This document shows positions 22,098 to 31,059 of a DNA stretch of 61,678 nucleotides, one piece after another. Within the stretch, counting starts at the first letter, position 1. Every line of letters begins with the position of its first letter. Origin of the DNA: Deltaproteobacteria bacterium (GTDB taxonomy: Bacteria > Myxococcota_A > Polyangia > Polyangiales > Polyangiaceae); NCBI GenBank assembly GCA_016875405.1, contig VGRJ01000019.1:1-61678 (forward strand), in the 5' to 3' direction. The notes beneath the pieces were generated by a model. The model searched no databases, had not been told where the DNA came from, and saw only the letters and a list, made by a program, of their open reading frames with translations. Made by a program: the position numbers and the translations under genes.

Positions 22098-24277
22098 CGA
22101 TGCGCCGACATGCCCTTCAAGCGCTGCTCGTCGTCGCCTCGCTGGCGCAAGCCCACGACGCCGAGGCGCAGCCACGCCGTCGCGCCGCGCCTGGCCCGAA
22201 CGCACCGGTGTCTCCCTCGGAGCTCGCGCCCACCGACGCCCCGCCCCCGGAGGAACCACCTCCGGACGAGCTGCCCCCTGAGGCACGTCGGGGCCCATCG
22301 AGCCGCCCCGCCTTCGAGCCGACGTCGGCGTCGCCGCTCGGCCTCGATTGGAGCCTCGCCGACCGGGTGCTGCGCGTGCGCGGAGCGGACGGGATCGGGG
22401 CCGCCGAAACTCACGCTGCGACCGAGATCTTCCCCGACGCGGATCGGGTTCACATGCAGGTGCTCGGCGCCGAGGCCGCGCCGATCGAGGCGGCGAGGCG
22501 GGGCGCGAAGCCATGGCTCTGCAGCGCGGGGTGCGCGCGTACCGGCCCCTCCGACGGCGCGCTTGACACCGTGGCGAACGAGCTCCTCCAGTCGATCAAG
22601 CTTCAGACGCCGACGAGCCCGATGCCGCTCACGGTGTGGCAGCCGGCGCTCGAGGCGCGCGGCGACGGCTTCGGCAAGCTGCTGTTCGATCCGCGGCTCA
22701 TGACGCGGCGCGACTACCACGAGCGGTGCGCTTACCCGCCCGTCACCGCTCGAGCCAAGCTGGGGGACTCCGTCGGCGAGTGTTTTACCGAGCGTCAGAT
22801 GACGCCTCGACCCGCGAGCCCCACGCTCGCCCCCGACACCGCCGAGATGTTCCTCGGGCTGCGGCTTCCGCCGGCCGCGGCTGCCGCGCGGTTCCAGTAC
22901 GTCGCGGTGACGGACTCGTGCGGCAACGCGCTCGTGTACCCGTTCCAGAGCACGCTCTCGGTGCCGGTCTTCCTCGTCTCGTCGAGCGGCTGCGGAGTCG
23001 CCGACGGCCGCGTGCTGCGGGTGTTTCCGGGGGGCGGCTTCGTTCGGGTCACGCCGTTCAACCTCGACGTCCCGGCGGCCGACGGGGTCGCGAGCGTGAC
23101 CTACCGCATCGCGGTGCCGCCGCTCGAGGATCTCGTGAGCCCGGAGCCCGCCGCGCTTTTGTTCCCGGAGGTGCGCCCCGACGAGCTCGTCCTCGACTGC
23201 GGACCGCAGCCGCTGCGCGCGCCCACGCCGCTCGACGCGCGCCCGCCCGGAGCCGCGCCGCCGGCAGTCGCTCCTCCGACGACGCCGTCCCCCGAGACGA
23301 GCGCGGCCCGACGAGAGCCGGGCGTCCCGCTCGCTCACGAGAGCCTCATCGTGGGACCCGAGCCGATCCTAGGAGGCAACTGCCGCATCGAGTACCGAAG
23401 CCAGGCACGCCGTCGGCTCGTCGCGCCGCTCGCGCTCTCGGTCCGCGTCGTTCGCACCGACAAGGCCCCCGGCGACAAGGTGCTGCTCGACGCCGACTGG
23501 GTCATCACGCCGACGAGCTCGACCTTCCGAGTCCCGAAGCTGCCGGTCGACGGAGAGTCGCGCCTCGTGCTCGAGGTGCTCTCGAACCCGCTCTCGCCGC
23601 TCGGCAACGTCGTCTTGCTCGGAGACGCCGGCCGCTATCAGCGTCGCTCGCGCGCCGAGGCCGAAGGACCGAACGCGCTGCGCCGCCTGCTCGGCTCGGC
23701 CACGCTCCACCTCGCACCGCTCTGCGGCTCCTCGAACGTCGAGCCCGCCGAGCGCGTCGGCCGCTGCGTCCGGGGCTACTTCACGGTGCCCGCGATGCTC
23801 GCGACCTTGCAGGTGACGCGCGCGCCCTGGGTCGAGCGTCCGCTCATCACGCGCAACGTGCTGAGCGCGGTGGGCGTCGCGTTCGCGGTCGATGGCTACG
23901 ACCCGGTCGAGCGGCGCGCCTTCCCCGTCGCGTTTCAGATGGGCGGCTTCGTCGAGGACATGGGCGATGCGCGGCTCGGCCTGACGAGCTACCTCGGCGT
24001 GGCGCCGACCATCCCCGTGCTCGGCTCGGGAGGGAATACGACGAACATCGGCCTGCTCGGCGGTCTCGGCATGACCTACATCACGCGAACGAACGGCGCC
24101 GACGAGGGCTTCAAGCCGACGGCGTTTTTGTCGGTCGTGGTGCAGGTCGGTCAAATCAACCCGACGTTGCGAGACGGTCAGGGCAACGCCTTCGGGACGT
24201 ACGGGACCTTCAGCCCTGGCGGCGTCGGCGGCGCGAGCGGCGGCGCCTCGACGGGCTTCGACGGCAGCGCTTATTGA
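22094..24277 (+). CDS. Secreted Pro-rich protein with barrel-like C-terminal region
   Basis: The product is 727 aa. A signal peptide (MTMRRHALQALLVVASLAQA) is followed by a Pro/Glu-rich linker (about 25-80). Cys are scattered in pairs (WLCSAGCARTG, RCAYPP, DSCGN, SSGCG). The last 150 residues alternate hydrophobic and polar residues with Gly-rich turns (VAFQMGGFVEDMG, LGLTSYLGVAPTIPV, IGLLGGLGMTYITR), like strands of an outer-membrane barrel, and end in a Gly/Ser stretch. The start at 22094 is fixed by the ATGA overlap with the upstream lipoprotein. It probably forms an envelope complex with that lipoprotein; no family is recognised. Confidence 0.7.
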   Translation: MTMRRHALQALLVVASLAQAHDAEAQPRRRAAPGPNAPVSPSELAPTDAPPPEEPPPDELPPEARRGPSSRPAFEPTSASPLGLDWSLADRVLRVRGADGIGAAETHAATEIFPDADRVHMQVLGAEAAPIEAARRGAKPWLCSAGCARTGPSDGALDTVANELLQSIKLQTPTSPMPLTVWQPALEARGDGFGKLLFDPRLMTRRDYHERCAYPPVTARAKLGDSVGECFTERQMTPRPASPTLAPDTAEMFLGLRLPPAAAAARFQYVAVTDSCGNALVYPFQSTLSVPVFLVSSSGCGVADGRVLRVFPGGGFVRVTPFNLDVPAADGVASVTYRIAVPPLEDLVSPEPAALLFPEVRPDELVLDCGPQPLRAPTPLDARPPGAAPPAVAPPTTPSPETSAARREPGVPLAHESLIVGPEPILGGNCRIEYRSQARRRLVAPLALSVRVVRTDKAPGDKVLLDADWVITPTSSTFRVPKLPVDGESRLVLEVLSNPLSPLGNVVLLGDAGRYQRRSRAEAEGPNALRRLLGSATLHLAPLCGSSNVEPAERVGRCVRGYFTVPAMLATLQVTRAPWVERPLITRNVLSAVGVAFAVDGYDPVERRAFPVAFQMGGFVEDMGDARLGLTSYLGVAPTIPVLGSGGNTTNIGLLGGLGMTYITRTNGADEGFKPTAFLSVVVQVGQINPTLRDGQGNAFGTYGTFSPGGVGGASGGASTGFDGSAY

Positions 24278-24323
24278 CGTACGCGATGCCGAGATCGCGC
24301 CAAGTTCGGGCGATTCGAGGTAA

Positions 24324-24347
24324 CGTCTCGGCGCCCGCGCCGAGACG
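24324..24347 (+). terminator. Perfect 10-bp GC hairpin between operons
   Basis: CGTCTCGGCG pairs with CGCCGAGACG around a CCCG loop. It lies 46 bp after the coupled trio and 23 bp before the next lipoprotein start. There is no T-tract on the plus strand, so it could be a factor-assisted terminator, an mRNA-stabilising 3' end or a 5' leader element of the next gene. Confidence 0.5.
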
Positions 24348-24370
24348 ACTCGCGCGCGGAGCGGAGGATC

Positions 24371-25036
24371 ATGCGCTTGCGTAACACGTTCCATGCTTGC
24401 ACCGCGCTCGCCGCGGTCGCGCTCCTCGGCTGCCCGAACGCCGAGGGTGAGTTCAACGACTTTCAAGACCGGTACGACGCGGTCCACCCCGACACCGCCT
24501 CGTCGAGCAGCACCGGCGCGTCGTGCGCCGCCCCGGCCGCCGGCGACGCGGACGGCGACTACGTGTTCGCGCTCTCGGCGAGCCTCGATCCGGCGAGCCC
24601 GGTGCGCTTCGCCGCCAAGGTCGCGACCAGCGAGGGCGCAAGCGGCCTCGAGGTGAGCTTCACGCTGCAGGCGCTCGACACCTGCGACCGCACGACGCCC
24701 GTAGGCGAGATCTTCGACCTCGGACCGTTCGCGGTCGCGGCCGACGGCAGCTTCACCGCGGCCTTCCCGCCGCTCGAGGTCACGGGGCTCTCGAACCCAT
24801 TCTCCGAGAACCCGATCACGGCCGAGGTCACCCTCACCGGCAACCTCTGCGCCGCGTCGAACACGATCTGCGGCGCGCTCGGCGGCAACGTCACGAAGCC
24901 CTCGGTGATCAAGCTCGACGGCTCGAACTTCCGCTTCGACCGGCTCGAGGCGACGGGCGAGTTCCCCGACGTCGTCGCGCTCAACTGCGCGGGGGACCTC
25001 TCCAAGACCAAGCTACCCTCGAAGTGCGCAAAGTGA
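24371..25036 (+). CDS. Hypothetical lipoprotein upstream of a FadL channel
   Basis: The product is 221 aa. GGAGG lies 5 nt before the ATG. The signal peptide ends in lipobox LLGC. A short Ser/Thr linker follows, then a compact beta-rich domain with Cys at SCAAP, DTCDRT, LCAASNTICG, NCAGD and SKCAK, suggesting several disulfides. The motif LDGSNFRFDRLEATGEFP near the end is not one I can assign. It is followed after 8 bp by the FadL-type channel gene, so the two are in one transcript and the lipoprotein may act with the channel at the outer membrane. Confidence 0.75.
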   Translation: MRLRNTFHACTALAAVALLGCPNAEGEFNDFQDRYDAVHPDTASSSSTGASCAAPAAGDADGDYVFALSASLDPASPVRFAAKVATSEGASGLEVSFTLQALDTCDRTTPVGEIFDLGPFAVAADGSFTAAFPPLEVTGLSNPFSENPITAEVTLTGNLCAASNTICGALGGNVTKPSVIKLDGSNFRFDRLEATGEFPDVVALNCAGDLSKTKLPSKCAK

Positions 25037-25044
25037 GGAAGACG

Positions 25045-26520
25045 ATGATGAACCGCAGCCACCACCGACTCGGCACCACCCTCCTCCGCCTCGCCGGCGG
25101 GCTCGTCGCAACGAGCGCCCTCGTCGTCGGACGCGACGCGCGCGCGGCGGGCTTCGCGACGGCGCGCTTCGGTGGCGAGACGGGCCACCCCCTGACCTCG
25201 AACCCGACCGCCATCTATTACAACCCCGCCGGCATCGCGCTGAGCCGGGGCCTCACCGTCTTTGCCGACGGGACCCTCGCGCTCCGCAACCTCACCTACG
25301 ACCGCAGGCCGGATCCGAACGCCCCCGGCGAGGTCCCCGAGCCTGCCGACGCGATCGGTGCGAACACCGGCACCGCGTCGCTCACCAACTTCGTCGCGGC
25401 CCCGATGCTCGGCGCGACGCTGGGCGTGCCGCTCGGCGAGTCGGTCAGCGTCGCGGGCGGCCTCGCGCTGATGGTGCCGTTCGGCGGCAGCGCGACCTGG
25501 AACAAGAACGACGCCTTCGCAAACAACCCACGCTACCCCGGTCCTTACGACGGGCAGCAGCGCTACTACACGATCCACGGCAGCCTCCGCTCGATGTACA
25601 TCTCGGCCGCGGCGGCGCTCAACGTGGGCCGCTTCGTCTCGGTCGGCGTGAGCGGCGGCGTGGCCCTCAACTCGGTGGACTCGGTCCGCGCGCGCAACGC
25701 CCCAGCCGACACCGACCTCGACACCGAGGGTCGCGCCTGGCTCCGAGCCAAGAACGTCACGCCTCAGCTCGGCGTGGGCGTGATGCTCACCCCGCTCGAG
25801 GATCAAGACGCGCTTCGCATCGGCGTCAGCTACCAGGCGCCGCCCAACTTCGGTCGGATGAAGCTCCGCGGCCTCCTGCAAAAATACTTCGCGGGGAACC
25901 TGAGCGGGGAGCGTCAAGGCGTCGACGACGTCGAGCTCCACCAGACCTTGCCGGACATCGTCCGCGCGGGCATCAGCCTGCGCCCGGTCCGCTTCCTCGA
26001 GCTGCGCATCATGGCCGACTACACGCGCTGGAGCCTGTTCGCCGATCAGTGCATCAACAACGCGGGCCAGCCGTGCGAGGTGAGCCACGGCGACGATGGC
26101 CTGAAGGACGGCGCACCGAAGCCCGGCTCCGAGACGATCTCGGTGAACCTGCCGCGGCGCTTCCGCGACACGATCGCAGGCCGGGCGGGCATGAGCGTGT
26201 TCCTCTCGCCCCGCGCCGAGCTCTACAGCGGCGTCGGCATCGATCAGAGCGCGATCCCGGACGCCACCGTCGAGCCGTCGATGGTCGACTTCAACAGCGT
26301 CAGCGTGGCGGCGGGCGGGCGCTTCGGCATCACGCGACACCTCACCGCGGGCTTCACCTACACCCACTTCTTCTACAGCCCTCGTGACACGACGGGCCGC
26401 TCGAACATGCCGAATTTCGCGGCGCCTTCGAACGCTCCGGACGCGGGCGGCCTCTACCAGCAGCGGATCGGCGTCCTCGACGTCAACCTGCAGGCGCACT
26501 TCGACGTCATGGGCAAGTGA
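25045..26520 (+). CDS. FadL/OMPP1/TodX family outer-membrane transporter
   Basis: The product is 491 aa with a signal peptide ending ARAA. The mature part starts GFATARFGGETGHPLTSNPT and continues AIYYNPAGIALSRG, the N-terminal hatch signature of the FadL family (variable start, then NP-x-A-x-x-YNPAG). Alternating beta strands fill the rest, ending in an aromatic-rich segment (TAGFTYTHFFYSP) and a final strand. FadL proteins take up long-chain fatty acids and other hydrophobic compounds across the outer membrane. GAGGAAG precedes the double ATG at 25045. A fatty acyl-CoA ligase and a lipid kinase lie downstream, consistent with lipid uptake and activation, although a 328-bp gap and an esterase gene intervene. 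Confidence 0.9.
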   Translation: MMNRSHHRLGTTLLRLAGGLVATSALVVGRDARAAGFATARFGGETGHPLTSNPTAIYYNPAGIALSRGLTVFADGTLALRNLTYDRRPDPNAPGEVPEPADAIGANTGTASLTNFVAAPMLGATLGVPLGESVSVAGGLALMVPFGGSATWNKNDAFANNPRYPGPYDGQQRYYTIHGSLRSMYISAAAALNVGRFVSVGVSGGVALNSVDSVRARNAPADTDLDTEGRAWLRAKNVTPQLGVGVMLTPLEDQDALRIGVSYQAPPNFGRMKLRGLLQKYFAGNLSGERQGVDDVELHQTLPDIVRAGISLRPVRFLELRIMADYTRWSLFADQCINNAGQPCEVSHGDDGLKDGAPKPGSETISVNLPRRFRDTIAGRAGMSVFLSPRAELYSGVGIDQSAIPDATVEPSMVDFNSVSVAAGGRFGITRHLTAGFTYTHFFYSPRDTTGRSNMPNFAAPSNAPDAGGLYQQRIGVLDVNLQAHFDVMGK

Positions 26521-26848
26521 GCCCACGGCCACCTCGCCGCTCGGCCGCACCGGTCGAAGCGGCGAGCCGCCCTCGGACGCCGCGTCGACGCGAGCGCAAA
26601 AAAGCAATCGACGCGGTGGCCGTTGCGCTAGGCCATCGCGTCGATTCCCGGATCCGAGCGAAGGATCCGAGCCAGCGTCCGAGCCTGGCCCGCAAGCGCC
26701 GCCTCCCGCCACAGTCGGCGGCGAAGGGAGCCAGGGGATGGGCGCTCGGCGCGCCGTCTCAGTTGGGGGAACGGACGCCGCGGCCGGACCTTGAGCGCCG
26801 CGCCGTCTTTTCTCTCGATGTCGATCGGGTGTAATCACGGGAGCCGTC
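26521..26848. other. 328-bp intergenic region rich in inverted repeats
   Basis: No coding region is supported here. It holds a long hairpin (26606-26646), an oligo-A run at 26598-26603, a repeat pair GGATCCGAG at about 26650-26669, and GC-rich sequence up to the esterase start. The esterase promoter must lie in the last 100 bp or so; no clear -35/-10 pair was seen. Confidence 0.6.
26598..26646 (-). terminator. Strong hairpin with T-tract on the minus strand
   Basis: The arms AATCGACGCGGTGGCC and GGCCATCGCGTCGATT pair over 16 bp with one G-T wobble and a 9-nt loop. On the minus strand the stem is followed by GCTTTTTT, the layout of an intrinsic terminator. There is no leftward gene to its right for 9 kb, so it may end an unannotated leftward RNA or antisense transcription into the FadL gene. 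Confidence 0.55.
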
Positions 26849-28117
26849 ATGTTCTGTCGAGGGAGACTCTCGCTCGTCGTCGCGCTCCTCGCCTTTTCTT
26901 GCGCGTGCGCTGGAGGCCCGAGCGACGCCAGCACCGGGAGCGGCTCGGGCGGCGCAGGGAACGGAAGCGCGGGAGGCGAAGCGTCGAGCAGCCAGAGCGG
27001 CGGAGAGCTCTCGAACCTCGATGCCCTGCTCGCGGCGCTCCGGTCCGATCGGTACGCCACGTTGCTCGCGGTGAGCCGTGAGGGCGGCTGGCCTGCCAAG
27101 GTGGACGACGGCTGGCTCGTCGTCTCGTCCGACCTCGCCCGCACCATGGTCGCGGGCGACGCGACGGACTGGATGCCGATGGCGATGACGCTCGACGAGG
27201 GCTTCGCCTGGCGCGTCGTCGACGGCGCGACGGGCTCTCGCTACAAGCTCACCGACGGCGCGAGCGACTGGGTCGCCGACCCTTGGGCTCGCGCGCTCTC
27301 GTACGACGACAACGGCGAGATGAGCCACCTGTCGCCGCCGACCATGCCGCACCTCGAGCGGCACCTCGCCGTCGCCTCGCACGGCCTCGCGCCGCGGGCG
27401 GTCCGCGTGTGGCTGCCGTCGCAGCCGGCGGCGCGCGTGCTCTACCTCCACGACGGACAGAACCTCTTCGACCCTGCCGCGATCGGGGGCGGCTGGCACC
27501 TCGCCGAGAGCGCGCCCGACGCCATGATGCTCGTCGGCATCGACAACACGGCCGCGCGGATGGATGAGTACACCCACGTGGCCGACGATCTCGGCGACGG
27601 TCCCATCGGTGGCGCCGGCGACGCGTACGCCGATTTTTTGCACGAGACGGTCCGCGCCCTCGTGACGAAGCACTACGGCGAGCCCTCGATCGTCGGGGTC
27701 ATGGGCTCCTCCCTCGGGGGGCTCGTGAGCCTCCACGTCGCGCATCGCTACCCAGGCGCCTATCGCTTCACAGGGTCGATGTCGGGGACGCTTGGCTGGG
27801 GCTCGATTGGCCCGCAGAGCCACGCCGAGACGATGATCGAGCGGCTCGCGGCGACGGGGCTCGAGGGCGCCGTCGTGTACCTCGACTCGGGCGGTGATGG
27901 CCCGTGCGCGGATCTCGACGCGGACGGAATCGATGACGACGGCGACGGGACCGACAACTACTGCGAGACGAAGCAAGTGCAAGCGGCGCTCGTCGCAAAG
28001 GGCTACACCGACGGCGTGGATCTGCATCACTGGCACGAGCCGGGCGCGCCGCACCACGAGTCGGCATGGGCCGCGCGGGTGTGGCGTCCGCTTGAGCTCT
28101 TCGGGGCGTTGCCCTGA
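26849..28117 (+). CDS. Lipoprotein esterase of the esterase D / enterochelin-esterase-like family
   Basis: The product is 422 aa. The N-terminus is a signal peptide with lipobox-like AFSC/CAC, then a Gly/Ser linker to about residue 52. The alpha/beta-hydrolase domain shows YLHDGQNLFDP, the nucleophile elbow MGSSLGG (S288) and a late His-rich segment DLHHWHEPGAPHHESAW that should supply the catalytic His. An insert near residues 352-366 (DLDADGIDDDGDGTD) has the spacing of calcium-binding thrombospondin type 3-like loops. The esterase D family cleaves esters of siderophores, acetyl-xylan or thioesters; the substrate here is unknown. It starts the rightward run leading to lipid-metabolism genes. 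Confidence 0.85.
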   Translation: MFCRGRLSLVVALLAFSCACAGGPSDASTGSGSGGAGNGSAGGEASSSQSGGELSNLDALLAALRSDRYATLLAVSREGGWPAKVDDGWLVVSSDLARTMVAGDATDWMPMAMTLDEGFAWRVVDGATGSRYKLTDGASDWVADPWARALSYDDNGEMSHLSPPTMPHLERHLAVASHGLAPRAVRVWLPSQPAARVLYLHDGQNLFDPAAIGGGWHLAESAPDAMMLVGIDNTAARMDEYTHVADDLGDGPIGGAGDAYADFLHETVRALVTKHYGEPSIVGVMGSSLGGLVSLHVAHRYPGAYRFTGSMSGTLGWGSIGPQSHAETMIERLAATGLEGAVVYLDSGGDGPCADLDADGIDDDGDGTDNYCETKQVQAALVAKGYTDGVDLHHWHEPGAPHHESAWAARVWRPLELFGALP

Positions 28118-28137
28118 GCCTAACGAGGACCTCGAGC

Positions 28138-29184
28138 GTGCCGTCCTCCACGAAGCGTCACCTCCTCGTCGCGAACCCCACGGCCCAGTCCGGGCGCGCG
28201 CGCGAGCACATCGCCGAGGCGCTCGACGCGCTGCGGGCCCGCGGCCTCGTCGTCGAGACGTGCACCACGGAGCCCGACCGCCGCACCATCGCGAAGGTCC
28301 GAGATCGCATCGTCGCAGGCGGAGTCGACGTCGTCATCTACCTCGGCGGCGACGGCACCTTCCACGAGGTCGCGACGGCGCTGCTCCTCGCGAGCGAGCA
28401 AACGGGCTCGACGCTCCCGCTCGGCATGCTGCCCGGCGGCACCGCGAACGACCAGGGCCTCTCGTTCGGCATCGAGCGCGGCGAGACCGAGCGCAACGTC
28501 GAGGTCATCGCCGACGCGCACGTGACGCAGCTCGACGTCGGCCGGATCGAGCTCCTAGGCGCGAACGATGTCGTCGACGAGTGGAGCTGGTTCTTCGACT
28601 CGGCCTCCTTCGGCGTGTCCTCGGACATCCTTGCGATGCGGAACCGGCATCGCTCGCTCGTCTCGGAGGTTCCGCTCCTCCGCGAGGTGTACCGCGACAA
28701 GCTCGTCTACTTCAGCGCCACCATGGCGAAGCTCCTCGAGTCGTACGTCGAGCCGCTCAAGTTTCGCGCCGACGTGACGGTCGACGGGGAGGCGCACACG
28801 CTGGAGGGGCTGCTCGACCTCATCGCGAGCGCGACGCCAATCTACGCCGGGCACTGGGTGCTCGACCGACACGCCGAGCCCGACGACGGCGTGTTCGAGC
28901 TCATCCCGATGCAGGGGCGCCGCGACTGGGTCAGCAAGGCGATGCGCGATCTCGCCGTGAGCCCGATCTGGCAAGAGCAGCTCGATGCTCTCGGCGTGAC
29001 GCACTCCTCGACGCTGCGAGGCCGCACGTTCGTCCTCGATCTCTTCCGTCCCGAGCGATGCGAGGTCCTCGCGCAGGTCGACGGCGAGGAGTGGCACGCC
29101 GGCAACCGCTACCGGATCGCGGTACTGCCGCGGCGACTGCCGGTCCTCACGCCGCGCGAGTTCAAGCCGCCGTGGCGCCCCTGA
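28138..29184 (+). CDS. YegS/diacylglycerol-kinase-like lipid kinase
   Basis: The product is 348 aa from a GTG, with GAGGAC upstream. It starts KRHLLVANPTAQSGRA, the family's NP-x-SG-type opening, then YLGGDGTFHEVATALL (ATP-binding GGDGT) and LGMLPGGTANDQGLSFGI (PxGTxND). The C-terminal half has the beta-sandwich features of YegS/DgkB, ending in an Arg/Pro-rich tail. It phosphorylates a lipid such as diacylglycerol, phosphatidylglycerol or a sphingoid base at the inner membrane; the exact lipid cannot be read from sequence. It lies 20 bp after the esterase gene and 66 bp before the acyl-CoA ligase gene, suggesting a lipid-handling operon. Confidence 0.9.
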   Translation: MPSSTKRHLLVANPTAQSGRAREHIAEALDALRARGLVVETCTTEPDRRTIAKVRDRIVAGGVDVVIYLGGDGTFHEVATALLLASEQTGSTLPLGMLPGGTANDQGLSFGIERGETERNVEVIADAHVTQLDVGRIELLGANDVVDEWSWFFDSASFGVSSDILAMRNRHRSLVSEVPLLREVYRDKLVYFSATMAKLLESYVEPLKFRADVTVDGEAHTLEGLLDLIASATPIYAGHWVLDRHAEPDDGVFELIPMQGRRDWVSKAMRDLAVSPIWQEQLDALGVTHSSTLRGRTFVLDLFRPERCEVLAQVDGEEWHAGNRYRIAVLPRRLPVLTPREFKPPWRP

Positions 29185-29250
29185 GCCCGTTGGGTAGGCG
29201 CGTGCGAGGGCCCGTGCTACGCGCGCCGCAGCCCTGACGGGGGGTACCGC

Positions 29251-31059
29251 ATGGCCGCCGACACCATCGTTCACCGTTTCTTGAAGCAGTCCGAGCTCCG
29301 CCCGCTCGCGCCCGCCTACCACGTGAAGAGCGGCGGCGCCTACCGCGCCACGAGCTGGCGCGACTACGTGACAGAAGTCAAGACAGCCGCCCGCGCCCTC
29401 CTCGCTCTCGGCATCGGCGAGCGCCACCGCGACGCGTCGCTTCTAGCGCCGTCGTGCGTGTGCCTGCTCGGCTTCAACCGGCCCGAGTGGGCGATCGTCG
29501 ACCTCGCGACGATGGCGGTCGGCGGCGCACCCGCGGGGATCTACACGACCTCGTCTCCCTCCGAGGTCGCCTACATCGTGCGGCACACGGCCGCGAAGGT
29601 CGTGCTCGTCGAGGACGCGGCGCAGTGGCGCAAGCTCGCAGCGGAGCGCGACACGCTGCCCGACCTCCGGCACGTCGTCACGATGCGGGGCTGCGAGCGA
29701 ATCGACGATCCGATGGTGCTCTCATGGGAAGACTTCCTCGCGCGCGCGGCCGCGACCTCGGAGGCGACCTTGCAAGCGCACGTCGACGCGCTCGATCCCG
29801 CGCGCCTCGGGACGCTCATCTACACGTCGGGCACGACCGGTCCCCCGAAAGGCGTGATGCTCTCGCACGCGAACCTCGCGTGGACCGCCAAGACCGCCGC
29901 CGATATCCTTCCGAATGCGAGCGCCGCCGACACCACCCTGTCGTACCTGCCGCTCTCGCACATCGCCGAGCAGGTGTTCTCGCTGCACCTCCCCGCGACG
30001 CTCGGCTCGCAGGTCTACTACGCCGAGGCGCTCGATCGCGTCCCCGACAACCTGAAGGAGGTGCAGCCGACCATCTTCTTCGGCGTGCCTCGCATCTGGG
30101 AGAAGCTCCACGAGAAGGTCGCGGCGAAGCTCGCCGGCGCGAGCGGCATCAAGCGCAGGGTCGTCGAGCTCGCGCTTTCGACCGGCCGTGAGGTGGCCGA
30201 GCTCGAGTCTCGAGGCGCGCGGCCATCAGGGCTCCTCGCGCTCCGCTACGCCTACTTCCAGGGCAAGATCTACCGGCCGGCCAAGGAGGCGATGGGCCTC
30301 GCGCGCGCGAAGATGTGCGTGTCGGGCGCCGCGCCGATCAGCCCCGAGATCCTGCGCTTTCTCGCCGGGCTCGACCTCGTGATCCGAGAGGTCTACGGCC
30401 AGAGCGAGGACACCGGGCCCACCAGCTTCAACGTGCCGGGGCGCACCCGCTTCGGCTCGGTCGGCCCAATCGTCCCCGGCGTCGAGGTGTCGGTAGCCGA
30501 CGACGAGGAGATCCTCGTGCGTGGCCCTAACGTGTTCCTCGGCTACTTCAAGGAGCCGGAGGCCACGGCCGAGGCGCTCGTCGACGGCTGGCTTCGCTCG
30601 GGCGATCTCGGCCGCATCGACGCCGAGGGCTTCCTGCACATCACCGGCCGCAAGAAGGACCTGCTCATCACCGCTGGCGGCAAGAACATCGCACCGAAGA
30701 ACATCGAGGCGGCGCTGAAGCTCGAGCCGCTCGTCGCCGAGGCCGTGGTTGTGGGCGATCGGCGCAAGTTTCTCACGGCGCTCCTGTCGCTGAACCCCGA
30801 GGCGGCCGACGCGTTCGCGAAGGAAGCGGGCCTCGACGCCTCGCGGGTCCACGACTCGCCCTCCTTGCTAACGCGCCTCCAGGCCCACGTCGATCGGGTG
30901 AACCAGGACCTTGCGCGGGTCGAGCAGGTGAAGAAGTTCACCGTCGTGCGGCGCCCGTTCAGCATCGAAGGCGGCGAGCTCACCCCGACCCTCAAGGTGC
31001 GGCGCAGCAAGGTGAACGAGCACTACGCGGCCGACATCGAGGCGATGTACGCGGAGTGA
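29251..31059 (+). CDS. Long-chain fatty-acid-CoA ligase (AMP-forming)
   Basis: The product is 602 aa, the usual size for FadD/FAA-type ligases. Motifs in order: the P-loop-like LIYTSGTTGPPKGVMLSHANL core (near 190-210), YLPLSHIAEQ, FFGVPRIWEKLHEKV, YGQSEDTGPTSFN (adenylate-binding) and GWLRSGDLGRIDAEGFLHITGRKKDL, then ITAGGKNIAPKNIE with the catalytic Lys region. It activates fatty acids to acyl-CoA through an acyl-AMP, at the cytosolic face. The RKKDLLITAGGKNIAP segment is typical of the bacterial long-chain ligases that resemble FAA. Its stop overlaps the RsmG start by GTGA. Confidence 0.93.
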   Translation: MAADTIVHRFLKQSELRPLAPAYHVKSGGAYRATSWRDYVTEVKTAARALLALGIGERHRDASLLAPSCVCLLGFNRPEWAIVDLATMAVGGAPAGIYTTSSPSEVAYIVRHTAAKVVLVEDAAQWRKLAAERDTLPDLRHVVTMRGCERIDDPMVLSWEDFLARAAATSEATLQAHVDALDPARLGTLIYTSGTTGPPKGVMLSHANLAWTAKTAADILPNASAADTTLSYLPLSHIAEQVFSLHLPATLGSQVYYAEALDRVPDNLKEVQPTIFFGVPRIWEKLHEKVAAKLAGASGIKRRVVELALSTGREVAELESRGARPSGLLALRYAYFQGKIYRPAKEAMGLARAKMCVSGAAPISPEILRFLAGLDLVIREVYGQSEDTGPTSFNVPGRTRFGSVGPIVPGVEVSVADDEEILVRGPNVFLGYFKEPEATAEALVDGWLRSGDLGRIDAEGFLHITGRKKDLLITAGGKNIAPKNIEAALKLEPLVAEAVVVGDRRKFLTALLSLNPEAADAFAKEAGLDASRVHDSPSLLTRLQAHVDRVNQDLARVEQVKKFTVVRRPFSIEGGELTPTLKVRRSKVNEHYAADIEAMYAE

